The position numbers were made by a program, and so were the translations under genes. Below, piece after piece: positions 11,101 to 21,150 of a stretch of 64,000 nt of DNA. The notes beneath the pieces were generated by a model. That model worked only from the letters and a program-made list of their open reading frames with translations. It was not told the origin of the DNA and did not search any database. Positions within the stretch are counted from its first letter, which is position 1; each line of letters starts with the position of its first letter. The stretch is from Polychytrium aggregatum (taxonomy: Eukaryota > Chytridiomycota > Chytridiomycetes > Polychytriales): positions 236,296 to 300,295 of the forward strand of contig NW_026516259.1 in the NCBI RefSeq assembly GCF_025602895.1. The letters are read 5' to 3'.

Positions 11101-11526
11101 GACTTTGAGTCCTCCGAGATGATCAACCAATTCAATCACGCCGTCCGAAGCCACCCATGGCACAGCCCGGCAATGATGCGGATGGACGCAATGGCTGGCT
11201 GGTGGGAGCCTCAAGGCTATCCCCAGCTGCCGCCACACTCGCCGATGCCGCCGCGGACGCACACGCTTCCGCACGGACAGCTGCTGGACCGGCAGTTGCC
11301 CGTTGCGGCTCCTGCTGCAGACACAGAAGTGGCTGTCGCTCAAGCACGCTCAACTCACGGCAACGCCAATGACTCGATGCCGGACACAATCGACAGCCAC
11401 ATGGCCGGAGCCGCAAGCGACGAGACAGAGAGCGAAGGAGACAGCATAATAATTGACTGCGGGAGCGCCAATGTTGTAGACGATGTTGTGTCGGCCGCTG
11501 CATCGAGCCGTCGCTATGGTGTCTGA
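8110..11526 (+). CDS. Large coiled-coil protein of unknown function (1138 aa)
   Basis: Single uninterrupted frame starting MGSSAESFFTRLLEDQ, unusual among intron-rich neighbours. Residues of about 1-200 are non-repetitive and helix-rich. Coiled-coil heptads run at about 215-310 (ELQEHVSQTALSIMQLQSGY, then LEERQQQIKTLEQALTEARS). A Ser-rich spacer lies near 325-345 and a basic, low-complexity stretch near 490-555. A long second coiled coil spans about 570-875 (TKKIENQRDELNRSEQRIKE, HEIVHLQAQQ). The C terminus is Pro-rich and disordered. I do not recognise a family. Rod-like proteins of this shape act as scaffolds at centrosomes, Golgi or membranes, but nothing here selects one. Codon use looks like that of other genes in the window, supporting a real gene. 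Confidence 0.8.
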   Translation: MGSSAESFFTRLLEDQPDRQSGVAVVLGICKMVAEGKESCGLPQRKLPCMLLLATLETKQYVLDFTASSIHSGAAKEKTAQKWASLESKSIDLLGEIRFPIPAAKLIQLWSESGVSLEQEGPGLLDLAGTQLANYLQMVNMVWASPASLEESWVISMYTQLARMQAVKRVVNIAGDWIPLSISKICSARDKFDVSLLTSTPSPLQLTPYDQLSVAFEDRTRRELQEHVSQTALSIMQLQSGYDRKLGEADSQIECLKLENKQQKDLIEQIVRRNSKTLEERQQQIKTLEQALTEARSKAMPISARGAWENDTVDLESGLGLPLVSSSGPSSSSSSSFSSSFGSSFEHERVRRAAAVSLFGDASPARQDACLDSPPLSSLDRHLLSKEMDKSTRIKNLARLVEQALLELEQEEHAEMGLGLEDGLNKLLLTHDPPEKREASTADVFHITHLESQIKHLIEAYKKRAANLKQRARIHAIKTAEEDPIPVPVPIPVVAATATTTSNRRRKNKRVPQNSNPNSAASAAATATVPSLGSSESADATQSTSLPTAAASSAQYEASLRNCSLVKKIEEECRRTYTKKIENQRDELNRSEQRIKEMTGTIAKLKTQAAESESSLVTLKQRYKEILSLILRHPEFGSYRPEKMPQPASSDWIIDLLSSTDADVDLAQVRADLEYATEFGSRAQIQQENNALKHKIQEHQDHIDRIRETATTKQSENDALRAELAAKSDRLAQVSREHATAVQELETASHELVSRCKEQSALSEALASRSAELDAANRAIEEEQTGSAELAQENAQLQSKSDELTAEIAVHQKTIDSLEAELVRCKGETLALQRLVDESQEYISQLQHEIVHLQAQQRPTGAGSTGLPEEACSVEAADLLEDRTNRILSQVFSEMAEILKSRLADKPTHAIAPPIRSPAPIHNIRPSHAAVQRAEVAPARRGGNDMLLTEPFVSPAPGYPIASPPTGVPGFVPHYPVGLPYLPPSPSIVKLPFDHGNDFESSEMINQFNHAVRSHPWHSPAMMRMDAMAGWWEPQGYPQLPPHSPMPPRTHTLPHGQLLDRQLPVAAPAADTEVAVAQARSTHGNANDSMPDTIDSHMAGAASDETESEGDSIIIDCGSANVVDDVVSAAASSRRYGV

Positions 11527-11773
11527 GCTATTCGACCATACAGAGCCGCTTGTGGGACGCTGGATGGCCTGCTCCCTATTATTTTTGGTACTTTTGGTGC
11601 ATCAATAGACAACGACGCCGCGAGCTGCGTGCCCGACAAGGCGAGAGCATGGCTCTCTACCGAAGTGTGATTGCCTCGATGGACGGATAGACGGATGGAT
11701 GGCGGATGACTGGTACCAGCGGCGGCGCTTGTTGGTCAATTGCGCATCTTGGAGATCGACGACAGCAAAAAGT
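11527..11773. other. Short intergenic region
   Basis: Follows the coiled-coil stop codon. No gene seen; it leads into a tRNA-like sequence. Confidence 0.5.
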
Positions 11774-11852
11774 GGGTGCGTGGACCAGCAGTCGAACCTG
11801 GGTCTTGCCCCGGACAGGTCACATGTTCTAACCGTTGAACTACCCAACACCC
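11774..11852 (-). tRNA. tRNA-like sequence, probable tRNA-Asp-derived pseudogene
   Basis: On the minus strand, TAGTTCAACGGTTAGAAC forms a proper D arm (GTTC/GAAC) preceded by TA at positions 8-9. GGTTCGACT resembles a T arm with partial CCAG/CTGG pairing. GGGTG at the 5-prime end can pair with CACCC at the 3-prime end. CTGTCC could be an anticodon loop with GTC (Asp). The anticodon stem does not pair and the 53-61 pair is a mismatch, so this is more likely a decayed tRNA or tRNA-derived repeat than a working gene. Confidence 0.35.
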
Positions 11853-11865
11853 GGGGTTTTGACCA

Positions 11866-12507
11866 TTGATCGAATATTTTGTTACCCAATGTTATCGCGC
11901 GCTGGCCATGACCATTCGCCACACATCCGACTTTCGCACCGCCGCATTGCGATGCTACGACCTCATCCATGGCTTGCGTAAGGTTGCCTCCATATTCAGT
12001 GTGTCCAAGAGCACCATCCATCGCTGGCACTCCGAGACCAGCGCAGCGGCAAGGCAAGGGCTATGCATCCAGCCCTCGGAGGCAGCGGTTTGCTCGGTAC
12101 TTTGAGCAATTCGAGCACCACCGACGCCGTCCCAATCACCCTCACGGAAGCGTCAAGGTGGCCTCAACGAACGAGTTCAACACCTCGCAAGTGTGCTCCA
12201 AGTGCCTGGAGCCAGTTCGGTTGGAAGGACTCGATGCGCCCAGTGTTGCGAATTCCCACTTTGTCAGGAGCTGCAAGAATCCCAGCTGCCGGACAGTGTG
12301 GAATCGCGACGTCAATGCGGCGCGCAACATGATCACAGTGTGCAAGTCGATTGTGGAGACCGGAGGGCGACCGGTGGTCTTCACTCGGAGGCTGCCAAAG
12401 TGATCTGTTTTATTCCTTATGGCTTTGCTTGACACAAGCACATCACATACTACATGTTCATGGAAACGGCTGTGTTATCCCGTTTTTTTTTTTCTGAATA
12501 AAGTGTA
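11866..12507 (+). pseudogene. Fanzor-type (TnpB-like) element remnant C, HTH start joined to zinc-ribbon end
   Basis: An N-terminal frame at 11908-12105 starts MTIRHTSDFRTAALRCYDLI and carries a helix-turn-helix (VASIFSVSKSTIHRWHSE). At about 12045 it meets, in another frame, the C-terminal part of the nuclease ending at 12403. This part has GKGYASSPRRQRFARYFEQF, then PHGSVKVASTNEFNTSQVCS. The zinc ribbon has CSKC and the later pair in RSCKNPSCRTVW, and the RuvC-III block is WNRDVNAARNM with its Asp. The RuvC-I and RuvC-II core is missing, so this is an internally deleted, frameshifted copy. The non-coding tail 12404-12507 is nearly the same as that of copy D and ends at the shared terminal motif. 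Confidence 0.8.
12404..12507 (+). other. Conserved 3-prime non-coding tail of Fanzor element C (candidate guide-RNA region)
   Basis: Starts right after the stop codon of the zinc-ribbon frame and stays almost identical to the equivalent tail of copy D (63678-63579). It includes ATGGCTTTGCTTGAC, CATGGAAACGGCT and the end motif CTGAATAAAGTGTA, and similarity stops there. TnpB and Fanzor elements make their guide RNA from this position, so it is a candidate, but no RNA evidence is available. AATAAA near the end could also be a poly(A) signal. Confidence 0.45.
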
Positions 12508-12972
12508 AACCATCCAGCGCACCCAAACCACAACCCCCAACCCGACTATTTATCAATACCTGGAGCCGACCAGCTATCCACACAACGCAGCCATGGTTCG
12601 GATGATGAATACACCCGCGACGCACATTGCAGCCATTCCGGAAAACAGGGGTGTGTATCCAGGACCAGAAGTCAACGACAGCCCGACTCAAACCTGGGCG
12701 ACCCGTTTCGAGATATGCATTGTAATAGTGCGGCATCCACATTCCGACCTATCCGACTCGGCAACATCGACAACGCCAGCCGCAGACACAAGCCCACACC
12801 GTCGACAACCGGCATGATCCGCGGCGCTGGCCCAGGGGGAACCCGGCTGGCGTCCTTGGCGCTCCGCGAACGAACGAGTGGGCAAGGGGGGTCGTCGTTT
12901 TCCTCAGCGCCGTCCCAACGATCATCGGCCTTCGCCCCTGTCTCCCAAACCCTCTCCCGATTCTGCTGCCTC
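12508..12972. other. Intergenic region
   Basis: No gene recognised. It separates the Fanzor tail from a plus-strand gene and probably holds that gene's promoter. Confidence 0.5.
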
Positions 12973-13494
12973 ATGGATCCGCATGCCCTCCCGGCCCTGG
13001 CCCTCGTTGCGGGCTGCCTCGGGCTGACTGCGGCTGCCCCGCTCCACAAGCGAGACCCGAGTGAGTTGCCGACTTGCAACAGGAACCCACCAGCTCCGCT
13101 CATGTTGTATCCCCTTTGCCGACCCACCCTGATATCGGCGCTGACGGTTGCCTCCACTCCGCCCCTTTGTTCCGCAGCGGGCAACGCCATCGGAAACGTA
13201 TCCATATTCGTTGTCGGCCTCATCATCGTCATCTGTTTGATCATCGTCCGCCTGAGACTCGGTAGCGTCGGGTTCCTCCGAACCCCTCACGACCAAACGA
13301 ACCTGACCAGCATCGCCCTCCAGTACACCAACAGGGCCGAAGCAGGAGCCGCTCCTCCCGCCGAGGCAGCCGAAAACCTTCCGGCATATGAATCGCCAGA
13401 AGCCTCGCCTCCGTATGCAGAACAGGCCGAGGCCGAGCCTGCTCCTGCCTATGATGATAACCCGACCGCCGAGCCAGCACCTCCCTATGTCTGA
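12973..13494 (+). CDS. Small single-pass membrane protein with P-x-Y motifs (134 aa)
   Basis: Exons 12973-13060 and 13178-13494 join in frame (GTGAGT donor, CCGCAG acceptor, ACG codon across the join). The N terminus MDPHALPALALVAGCLGLTA is a good signal peptide, possibly cut after AAAP or the KR pair. After a short lumenal part comes one membrane segment (SIFVVGLIIVICLIIV) with basic residues following. A cytosolic tail rich in Ala, Pro and Glu carries repeated Pro-Ala-Tyr or Pro-Pro-Tyr motifs (LPAYE, PPYAEQ, APAYDD, APPYV at the C terminus). Such tails can bind WW-domain proteins such as Rsp5-type ligases. No family is recognised, so the function is open. Confidence 0.7.
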   Translation: MDPHALPALALVAGCLGLTAAAPLHKRDPSELPTCNRNPPAPLMLYPLCRPTLISALTVASTPPLCSAAGNAIGNVSIFVVGLIIVICLIIVRLRLGSVGFLRTPHDQTNLTSIALQYTNRAEAGAAPPAEAAENLPAYESPEASPPYAEQAEAEPAPAYDDNPTAEPAPPYV

Positions 13495-14005
13495 CCGTTC
13501 TGCGAGCCTCGACACTCTATGCAACCCATAATTATGCCCGTTTCTATGAGCAGCACAATCAAATGTTGCATGTTGCGGCTGTCGGCGTAGATGACAGTCC
13601 TGCCGAATCGTCTCGTTGGCGCTGCCTCTGTTTCAAGCGAATGCAGCACTGCGACCTCCGAATCTCCAGAGCCCTTGCTCCAATTCGATCAACAGCCGGC
13701 TGCACCGTCGTCACCGCTGCTATCGCCCCTGCTGCCCCTGCTACCCTTCCTTTCCCCTCCCTCGCGGGATGTATAATATGCTGGTCACAGCCGGTCGATG
13801 CTCGTGATAATACACTTCCCCGGCCCTGCGGGGTCCGGATTGTGATCCATCGACGACAATCGCTCGCTCAGATCCGAATCTATGCAGATTCGCATTTCCC
13901 CCGAGTAAATGTGGATGCGAGCGTGTGTTCGGGGATAGTGATATTGGTCTCGGCCGCCGACGATCAAGCAGCAGACACACCAATACCCGCCCGGCTCACA
14001 GAGTA
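13495..14005. other. Convergent intergenic region
   Basis: About 510 bp between the ends of two convergent genes. Nothing recognised beyond probable 3-prime untranslated sequence. Confidence 0.5.
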
Positions 14006-17000
14006 TCACTTCATATAGGTCTCGCGGATGCGGCTGCGGAGCAGCAGCCGATTGACGAGCTTGGTCCAGTTTCCGAGCGCCCGCACCGCCTTTTGCTCTG
14101 CCTGCTTTCGGTCCTTGGCAATTGTGATTTCTCGATATGCCTGAAAGAAAGCCGATGGGTCGGTTACCGGGCCTGGGTCGCACTCGTGGGACAATCCAGT
14201 CACCAGCAAGCGCCATCGGCTGGGCCCTACCTCGAGCAATATCTCTTGGTACTCCTCGGCGACAACGATTCCCTGATACACTGGCGTGGATTTACCCTTG
14301 TTGAATTCGAATCCGGTCTGGCCAGCAGGAAGAGCTCGTCAGCTGGTAGCGCGGGGACTGGTTTTTGGCTTCATTGTTGCCCAAATGGCTCGGCCCAAGC
14401 TCCAGGTTGGAAGCGACTTACCACAGCGTTTGCATAGTCGATATTGAGCTTCTGCGCGACTTTACCAAGCCCAGACACTAGGATCACATACGATAAGCAC
14501 CAGGGATCGGTGGCCGTGAGAGCAGCCATGCATTGCCCATCTGTAGCTCAGTCGTTGCGTACCTTTGATGTGGACGCCACCAATCGGTACCATGCTTTCG
14601 TGCAGGATTTCAATATTGCCGAATTGGTTCTTTGGAATTATTCCCTGCCATAAGGTGCATCTTAGTAAGTGCTCCCGATAGATACACCGGCCGGTATTGC
14701 AGTGACGCCAGACCCGGCGTGCCAGCGATCGCGACTGTCGCTGGCAGCTGCCAGAGTGCATCGTGCCGCTAGAGACTCTCCTCTTACATCCTCGATAATA
14801 GGGGGCTTGTACAGCTCCGTCTGCCAAATGCCAAAGAGCCCAATCTTGGAGCTGTCGATCAGGACATCGCCCTGCTCATCGTCTAAAAGCCGCAGCTCGC
14901 GATTGCTGGCTTCGTGCTCGATATCGCGCCTCCGCTGGATCGACGCTTGTCTCACAGGTACGATCTTGGCCGGCTTCTCATCCGGCTTGATTGACCTTCC
15001 ACGGCGGAGCCAGCCATTGACCGAAAGAGCCTGGGAACATCCCAACAAGAAAGGGGATTTGTTATACCGATGCTGGATGTCCACTCGGGCACATCGCCCG
15101 ATCCCTCGACTGCCCGTCTTTGCCCGTCTTACCTCTTGCACATTTCGTCGCGGGTACACCGGCTCGCCCTTGTACTGGCCGATCATGTTCTCTTTGCCAG
15201 CAGGCCAGATCACTTCGTTGCGTTTGCAATGCCTCTCCAGGGCAAAGAGAGGGTGGTTGTTGAATCCGGCAAGCCTCGTCGGCATCTTCTCGGACCGCAA
15301 CTGCTCCCGGAAGAACTGTTCTTCGCGGGCGTCTTTGTCGGTGTCTCGCTCCGACATGGACAAGAGCCACAGCGCCCGATTCCACCATTCTTCGCCTTCG
15401 AGGCCAGCAGGAAGTCGGTTGCGTGATGTCTGAGCACCCCAGGCGGGTGCATATCTGCGAGTAACATCTTTGCACTCGCGCAGAGGGCCATACGCAACAA
15501 TGTACGAGAGCTGTAGTTGCAGGGGCTTGTTTGGTCCTGGAGCCATATCCAGTGGTCGGTCGACCATGCCCTTGTTCGGATCAACCGGAATCCATTCATC
15601 GCAATGCGGCGAATGGACCTCGCACCAGAGCGTAAGGGGATATGGCACCATGATGAAGCGATCGTCATCGAACGGGATCTCTCCAGCGTCCTTAGCTGTC
15701 CGGATATCCAGGTACAAAATGAAGGTTTAGCAGCCGAGCATCCATCAGCATGAGGATCACAGATCACAAATACGGCCGATTCGGTTCTTGCCGGCGACTA
15801 TCGCCGCCCATTCCGGACCCATGCCAACCAGGCTGCTACCTCGGTCCTCACCTGAGTTGGTTTTGCGCCGCTTCGTTGGACGCCGATCCGAGGCTGGGGC
15901 GGTGACGCTACCCTCGACGTCGTTCGGATTGCTGCCGCCCGGATTGTTGTCGGGAGATTCATCAGCCTTCCGCATGCGGCCAAGCTCGCCCGAGAACGAC
16001 AGGGGTATGGGATGGAGCGAGACGGCTAATCGAGCGTCCAAACCAATGCCCCGCATGGCGGCGACAAACAGAATTGCTGAAACTTCTGGCGACAGCGCCG
16101 TCTTGGAGCCTTCCTGCGATGGCGGTCGACTCAGAAACCGACCGAATTTCTCCATTACCGAGCCCACGCCTGACGGAGGCGCTTCGTCAGGGTCGAACGA
16201 GGGTTTGATGTCGCGCTTCCACCATATGGCCAGGAGCCGGAGATAGTGGATCAGATACCGATGGTTGGCCACATTCTGTTGACCGCTGATGCCGGAGGCG
16301 CGGCTGGAGAGTCTCGTCAGAGATTCTGCGATCTGTCGTGGTATCGCCGAGCGAGCGACGTTCTGCGGACGAGGCTGCCGTTAAGACCACATTGAGGCAC
16401 TGTCCAGGATGCAAGATGGGCGATCTGACCGTTGATATGCATCCGCCCGCATCTGCTACCGACTCACTTGCAGCTCGGGGTCGTGGCACCAAATGTTTCG
16501 ATTGCTACCGCAGATCAGAAGACAGAGCAAATGGGCTTTGTGCATCGCCATGCGCAGATCTCTGTCTTCCTTCGTGATGCCTTTGGTTTTGGGCGAGGCC
16601 CGCTGTTGCTTCCGGGCATCCTTGTCGCTGCAGACGATACGACGTCAGGAAGCTGAGGCCGTAGTACACACAGATACAGCATGAGGGCTGCATGTTGCAG
16701 AATGCTTACAGAAACGCTTTGAGCTTGGGAATGGCGATCTCTAAAGGACCAGAGGACGAGCTGGTGCCGAGCAGGTCCGAGCCAGAGCCTGTATGCCCTG
16801 CATCATCATGGGACGCAACCGCTTGTCGTCCAGCACGAACCACGACCAAATGCTTCTGATTAGACTACAAGCCCATTCGCCTGCAGTCCAGTCGCAAGCC
16901 AGCATCCCATAGCCGTTTGTATATCTATCATCCTGTCCACTCTCCCGAGTCGCCGGATCGTCAAAGGCCAGGTTGTTCCGGGTTCGGCTGGAGAGCGGGT

Positions 17001-17286
17001 CGCTGAACGTACCATGGACCACATCGATCTGCATCCATTCCTCTTCGTCTTCGTCATCGTCGTCGTCGTCGCCCTCGTCAAAATTGAGGCCGGAAGAAGA
17101 CGACACAGGCCCCGTGGCATCGCCAGGATTGACATGCCCAAGAGTGCCAGGGGAGAGGATACAGGCTGGCGTATAGGGCTCGTTTGTTACTCCGTATTCC
17201 GAGGAGAACAGACGGCCGGGACCAGGCAGCGGCGATGATGATGACGGTGCCGACGGCCCAGATGGCTTGCTGTTGTTGGCGCTCAT
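14006..17286 (-). CDS. RAD4: DNA damage recognition protein Rad4/XPC
   Basis: Recognises distorted DNA to start nucleotide excision repair in the nucleus, normally with Rad23. Ten exons can be joined in phase to about 755 aa: 17286-17013, 16788-16710, 16627-16468, 16362-15774, 15695-15133, 15030-14788, 14644-14563, 14477-14422, 14317-14231, 14140-14006. The N terminus is Ser/Pro-rich and then acidic (DEDEEEWMQIDV). The transglutaminase-like fold includes MAMHKAHLLCLL and PLTLWCEVHSPHCDEWIPVD. The DNA-binding BHD region has FNNHPLFALERHCKRNEVIW, GEPVYPRRNVQE, GIWQTELYKPP, GIIPKNQFGNIE and TGFEFNKGKSTPVYQGIVVA. The start ATG at 17286 is conservative; in-frame ATGs lie upstream to 17508. Confidence 0.93.
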
Positions 17287-17769
17287 GTTGGCACGATCGG
17301 CGGATGAGCAGCGAGCGGTTCCGGCGTCTGGGCGAGCCTGATATCCTACCAGCGCTGCGCAGTCCTGGCCATGGCGGCTTCCTGATGCCGTGGGCCGCTC
17401 CATGTTCTGCGAACGACCGTGGCACAGCGAGACGGAGGGATACAACGCACCCAAGCCAAACGGGATATCCATGGCCGCATTGCGATTGTGGGGACCCGGT
17501 GTCTTCACTCGGAGACAACCGAGGCGATCCCTCGGATCTATAGACGCAGGAGATCACAGACCACGCTGTCTCGTTTCTCTTGGGTGGAGTGTACCACATG
17601 TTGTATTTGCGCCGAACGCACATCGCAGAACTGACCACACCAATCGATGGCGGCGATGCCCTTTGATTCCCGGCCCAACTGGCTTCGAATGAAATGCACC
17701 GCCATTATCGCCGGGCTGAGATCCGTCTCACCGGGGCCGTGCGGGCAGATCAGTGGCCATGACCGTGGC
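17287..17769. other. Intergenic region between RAD4 start and V-ATPase subunit C end
   Basis: Both neighbours are on the minus strand. The stretch should hold the RAD4 promoter and possibly more 5-prime coding sequence, because the RAD4 frame stays open to 17508. No other gene seen. Confidence 0.5.
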
Positions 17770-20483
17770 CTAGACGATTGCATTCACCGGGAACAGGACC
17801 ACAGGCGAATAATCCTTATCGCCGAGCAGGAGCTGCAAGTTCTCCTCCACATGCTCGTCAATGCTGCCCTTCGAGTTGGCGGCACCACCCAGGTTGGAGT
17901 AGAGCTGGTTGATCAAGTCACGGACCTTGCGGTCCTGCTTGGGCTTGGCCTGAGGTTCCATCAGCGATGCAAAAAGCAAATCAGCAGTCCGAACAATACA
18001 CGCAGCTGTTTGCAACGGCATAGCTCCACGACTCGTCGCCTGCGCTGGAATGGCTCGTCGGTAGTTCGGCGAACCACCGCTTCGTACCTTGACGATCATA
18101 ACCTGGAAATCGGGTGGGAGGCCGTATCGCAAGACCGACTCGACGCAGGCGCGGATAACCTTGATATGGAGCCAGGATGCATAGACCTCTCCAAAGTTGG
18201 TTTTGCAGAGGCGCAGGACTTGCGACTGCCAAAGTGAGCGTGTTGCCAGGGATTAGAATGCGAGGACCGCACAAAGTTATGGGCTCTGCAGAGCTCTTGC
18301 ATTCGTAAGGCTCTCTGGGCCGGTGTCCATTTCATCGTGGGGTAATGGAGGGCACCATCGGCCCAGTCAGCCCTGCACGCTGCTCCTGTCGCCGCTGTGT
18401 CTCTCGGCCCTACGTACCCATAGCCCCTTCTCGGACGCGCCAATCTCGGCCAGTTCCTTCTTGTCCTTGGCCATTTGAGACTCATCCCACTTGAAGTCTC
18501 GTACAATGAACCTGGAAAGTGACGCCACCGAAATCAGCACTCTTCCGATCAGTAGAGCGCAGCAGGTTGACAGACTCTCGCGCTGCGGCGATCTCCCGCC
18601 CCGTTCTGCTACACCGCAGGCTACGTTACTTGAACTCTCGCGCCTTGAGAGTATAGTCGTCGACGATTCGTTTGAAGAGCGTCACTGTGTAAATGATGTA
18701 TTCGTCGTCCTCGGTGATCTTTCTGCAGCGAGAACAATAATGGGGCAGTGTCAGTTCGGGGACTATTGGGATGACTCTGACGACGGATTGTCGCGCACCA
18801 AGCGCCAGCCGCTCACTAAAGACGATGGGCATGGTGGCCATAACAGAGAAACGCGGCATCGGGCCAGAGATGCCTCGATGCCGGACGATTGTTCCTCACG
18901 ACACCGCACGATCATCAACAACGCCTCGAGACTGCTGTTGCCGAGGCGGGCACACTCACTGCGTCGATCGTGGCACGACCATTTGGGTCAGGCTTTCGTA
19001 GTTGTTCAGCCAGTCGCGCTCTGACTGCCTGTAAATCAAGAGCGTGAGTGCAGGTTGATGCTGTGCAAACATAACTTGAGCGGGCTGTGTAATGGGTCGC
19101 TGTTTCCGGCACAACCAATCGCATGCCGCTTACTTTGGAACAGCCACGAGCAGCGTGGTCAGGTACTCCGAATCGAGGACAAAGTGCTCCTTCTTGACAA
19201 CGTCGTTCAGGCTGCGAACCGAGAGGTTTCCACTGTGGAGCGACCATCCAACATAACCGACGCAAACCAAAGTTGTTAATGATCGGTGCTCTCTTCGCCT
19301 TGTTTAGACCATCAGTCGGCGAACAGCGCAGCGGCTGGCGACAAACGATAGACATACACTTGTTTGCGCTGAAGTCCTTGAAGCTGGCCCTTTACGGTTG
19401 CGTAATTCTGCATTTTGTTCTTCATCAAGGTGTCGATGGAGGTCACCTCCTGCCAGGAGCATCGTACCGGGTAGAGTTTACCAAAGGCCGGGCTGGTCAG
19501 TAAGCTTCTGGGCACGACAGAGGATACAAATGCGAGGCACGGGTCGTCGAGTCGCACCTGAGTGATCAGGTCCGTAAGCTCGCGCAGGGACTTGTCGGTG
19601 CGGTACTTCATGGCGTTCCACTGGAAGCCCCTGAGATAGTTGTCGATGCTCTCTGTGCCGCAGACCAGTTACCGAAACAGGGGGCATCAGCGCAAGATGC
19701 CAACGAACGCATCGCCTCTGGTGTCCCACTGAGAGAAACAGGCGTCGACAGGGCTCCAACGCTGCCGAGCGCGTCCTGCATCCAACCATTCCTCCCGGGC
19801 ACCAAGGATATGCTCATCAACCCAGGAATCTACGCCTCGCTGGCCTCGTGCCATCGGCGACTGGCGCTCAGCCCCATCGAACTTACTGTCCGTGACAGAG
19901 AGATTCGACCTCCACTGTTCGACGTCGTTGTTCAGCAGCGACTTCATGTTGTCGGAAAGCTTGCAGGCAATTGATTCAAAGTTGCTGTCGAGCTTGCTGA
20001 GGTCATCGCTGAGGACGACCAGCGTATCGAGTGTGCCGACCTGGTCGGAGCGATACGATCAGCAGCGAGTCAGCCCGAGCCGATTCGAGAATCCAACCTC
20101 GCGATGCCAGTCTTTGGAGGGCCAGCCCGAGGAACGAGTCATACCGACTCGCTGCAGCCCGCTGGGCGCACATGTGCTTCAAACCAACGCCTGCATTCGC
20201 TACGCTCCGCTCTCCCAAGACGGTCGACTCTTGCGTCATCCGCTTCATCCTCATATGTATCGGGCCGCTCGCGACTGAGCAACAGCCGATCCGGGACTCT
20301 GCTGCCGCTGCCCCGCACACCACACACAGAGCCCACCTTGAATTCAGGCAGATTGACCGCAAAGACTTCGGCGTAATCGCCGCCCCGCGAGGCGATCTTT
20401 GCCTTGAGTTTGTTCACGGCATCGATCTTCTTTGGGTCTGCGGGCGCAGAGACGATGTAGAACGTGCCGCTATTCTCGGACAT
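17770..20483 (-). CDS. VMA5: V-type H+-ATPase subunit C
   Basis: Links the V1 sector to the stator and controls reversible assembly of the vacuolar proton pump. Ten exons join in phase to 386 aa, the usual length: 20483-20337, 20040-19887, 19652-19558, 19449-19358, 19232-19134, 19028-18960, 18722-18630, 18511-18418, 18225-18088, 17949-17770. Diagnostic stretches are [20 protein letters not shown] near the N terminus, [96 protein letters not shown] and the C-terminal [16 protein letters not shown]. The exon-4 donor was taken two bases further on (GTATGT) because only that keeps frame. Confidence 0.95.
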
Positions 20484-21150
20484 GGGTCAGGTGTCAGGCG
20501 AAACTCGGCGGCGATGGACGGGTCGCGAGGAAATAGGTATTGGCGCTGGTCGGAGGGGGCGGTGGGCGACTTGCAGCAATCGGCGGCGAGTCCGGGTAGG
20601 TGTGAGCTCGGCGACAGCAGTCCAGGGGCAGGGCTGAGCGGTTGGTGACAAAAGACGAAGGACAGGACTTTCGGGGTGCGGGTTTTGACGCGCGGGGAAG
20701 CCTGACCGGGAGGGCTCGGCGACTCGTCCCGGATACACCCTTGGGATGCGACTGCCGATCCGCTCGGCGATCGGGATGATGGACATTCCCACATGAGTCG
20801 AAGGGCTCATGCTCGTCCGACAGGCCATGGCTCTGGTACATTCCAGGCACACCTGTCTCCGGCGCATTTGCCACAGCGCGATGCCCTCTGTGTACCCGTT
20901 CGGATCTCCCCGAGCGAAAGCGAGCGGTGAACTTGAGCGCAGTATTCGTGGCATATCGACTGCCGGAGGGTGCGATGTGCTCAAAGCACTCGATATCGTG
21001 TTATCCAACAAGGCTCCGGCTCCATCAAACGACAAACGACAAGCGGCAGGAACAGGCTCGATTCAGGGGCCGTGCACGCCCAGATCTCGCTCGTTCATGC
21101 AATGTGCCTCGCTGGAAGGCCTCTGGCCAAGATCGAACGGCCCCGAACAT
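20484..21150. other. Intergenic region upstream of V-ATPase subunit C
   Basis: About 670 bp. No gene recognised; presumed promoter of the minus-strand VMA5 gene and 3-prime region of the SARNP-like gene. Confidence 0.5.

Noticed and set aside
14530-14590. GTAGCTCAGTCGTTGCG considered as a tRNA D arm
   Set aside because: No matching acceptor or T arm nearby, and it lies over a RAD4 exon-intron boundary.
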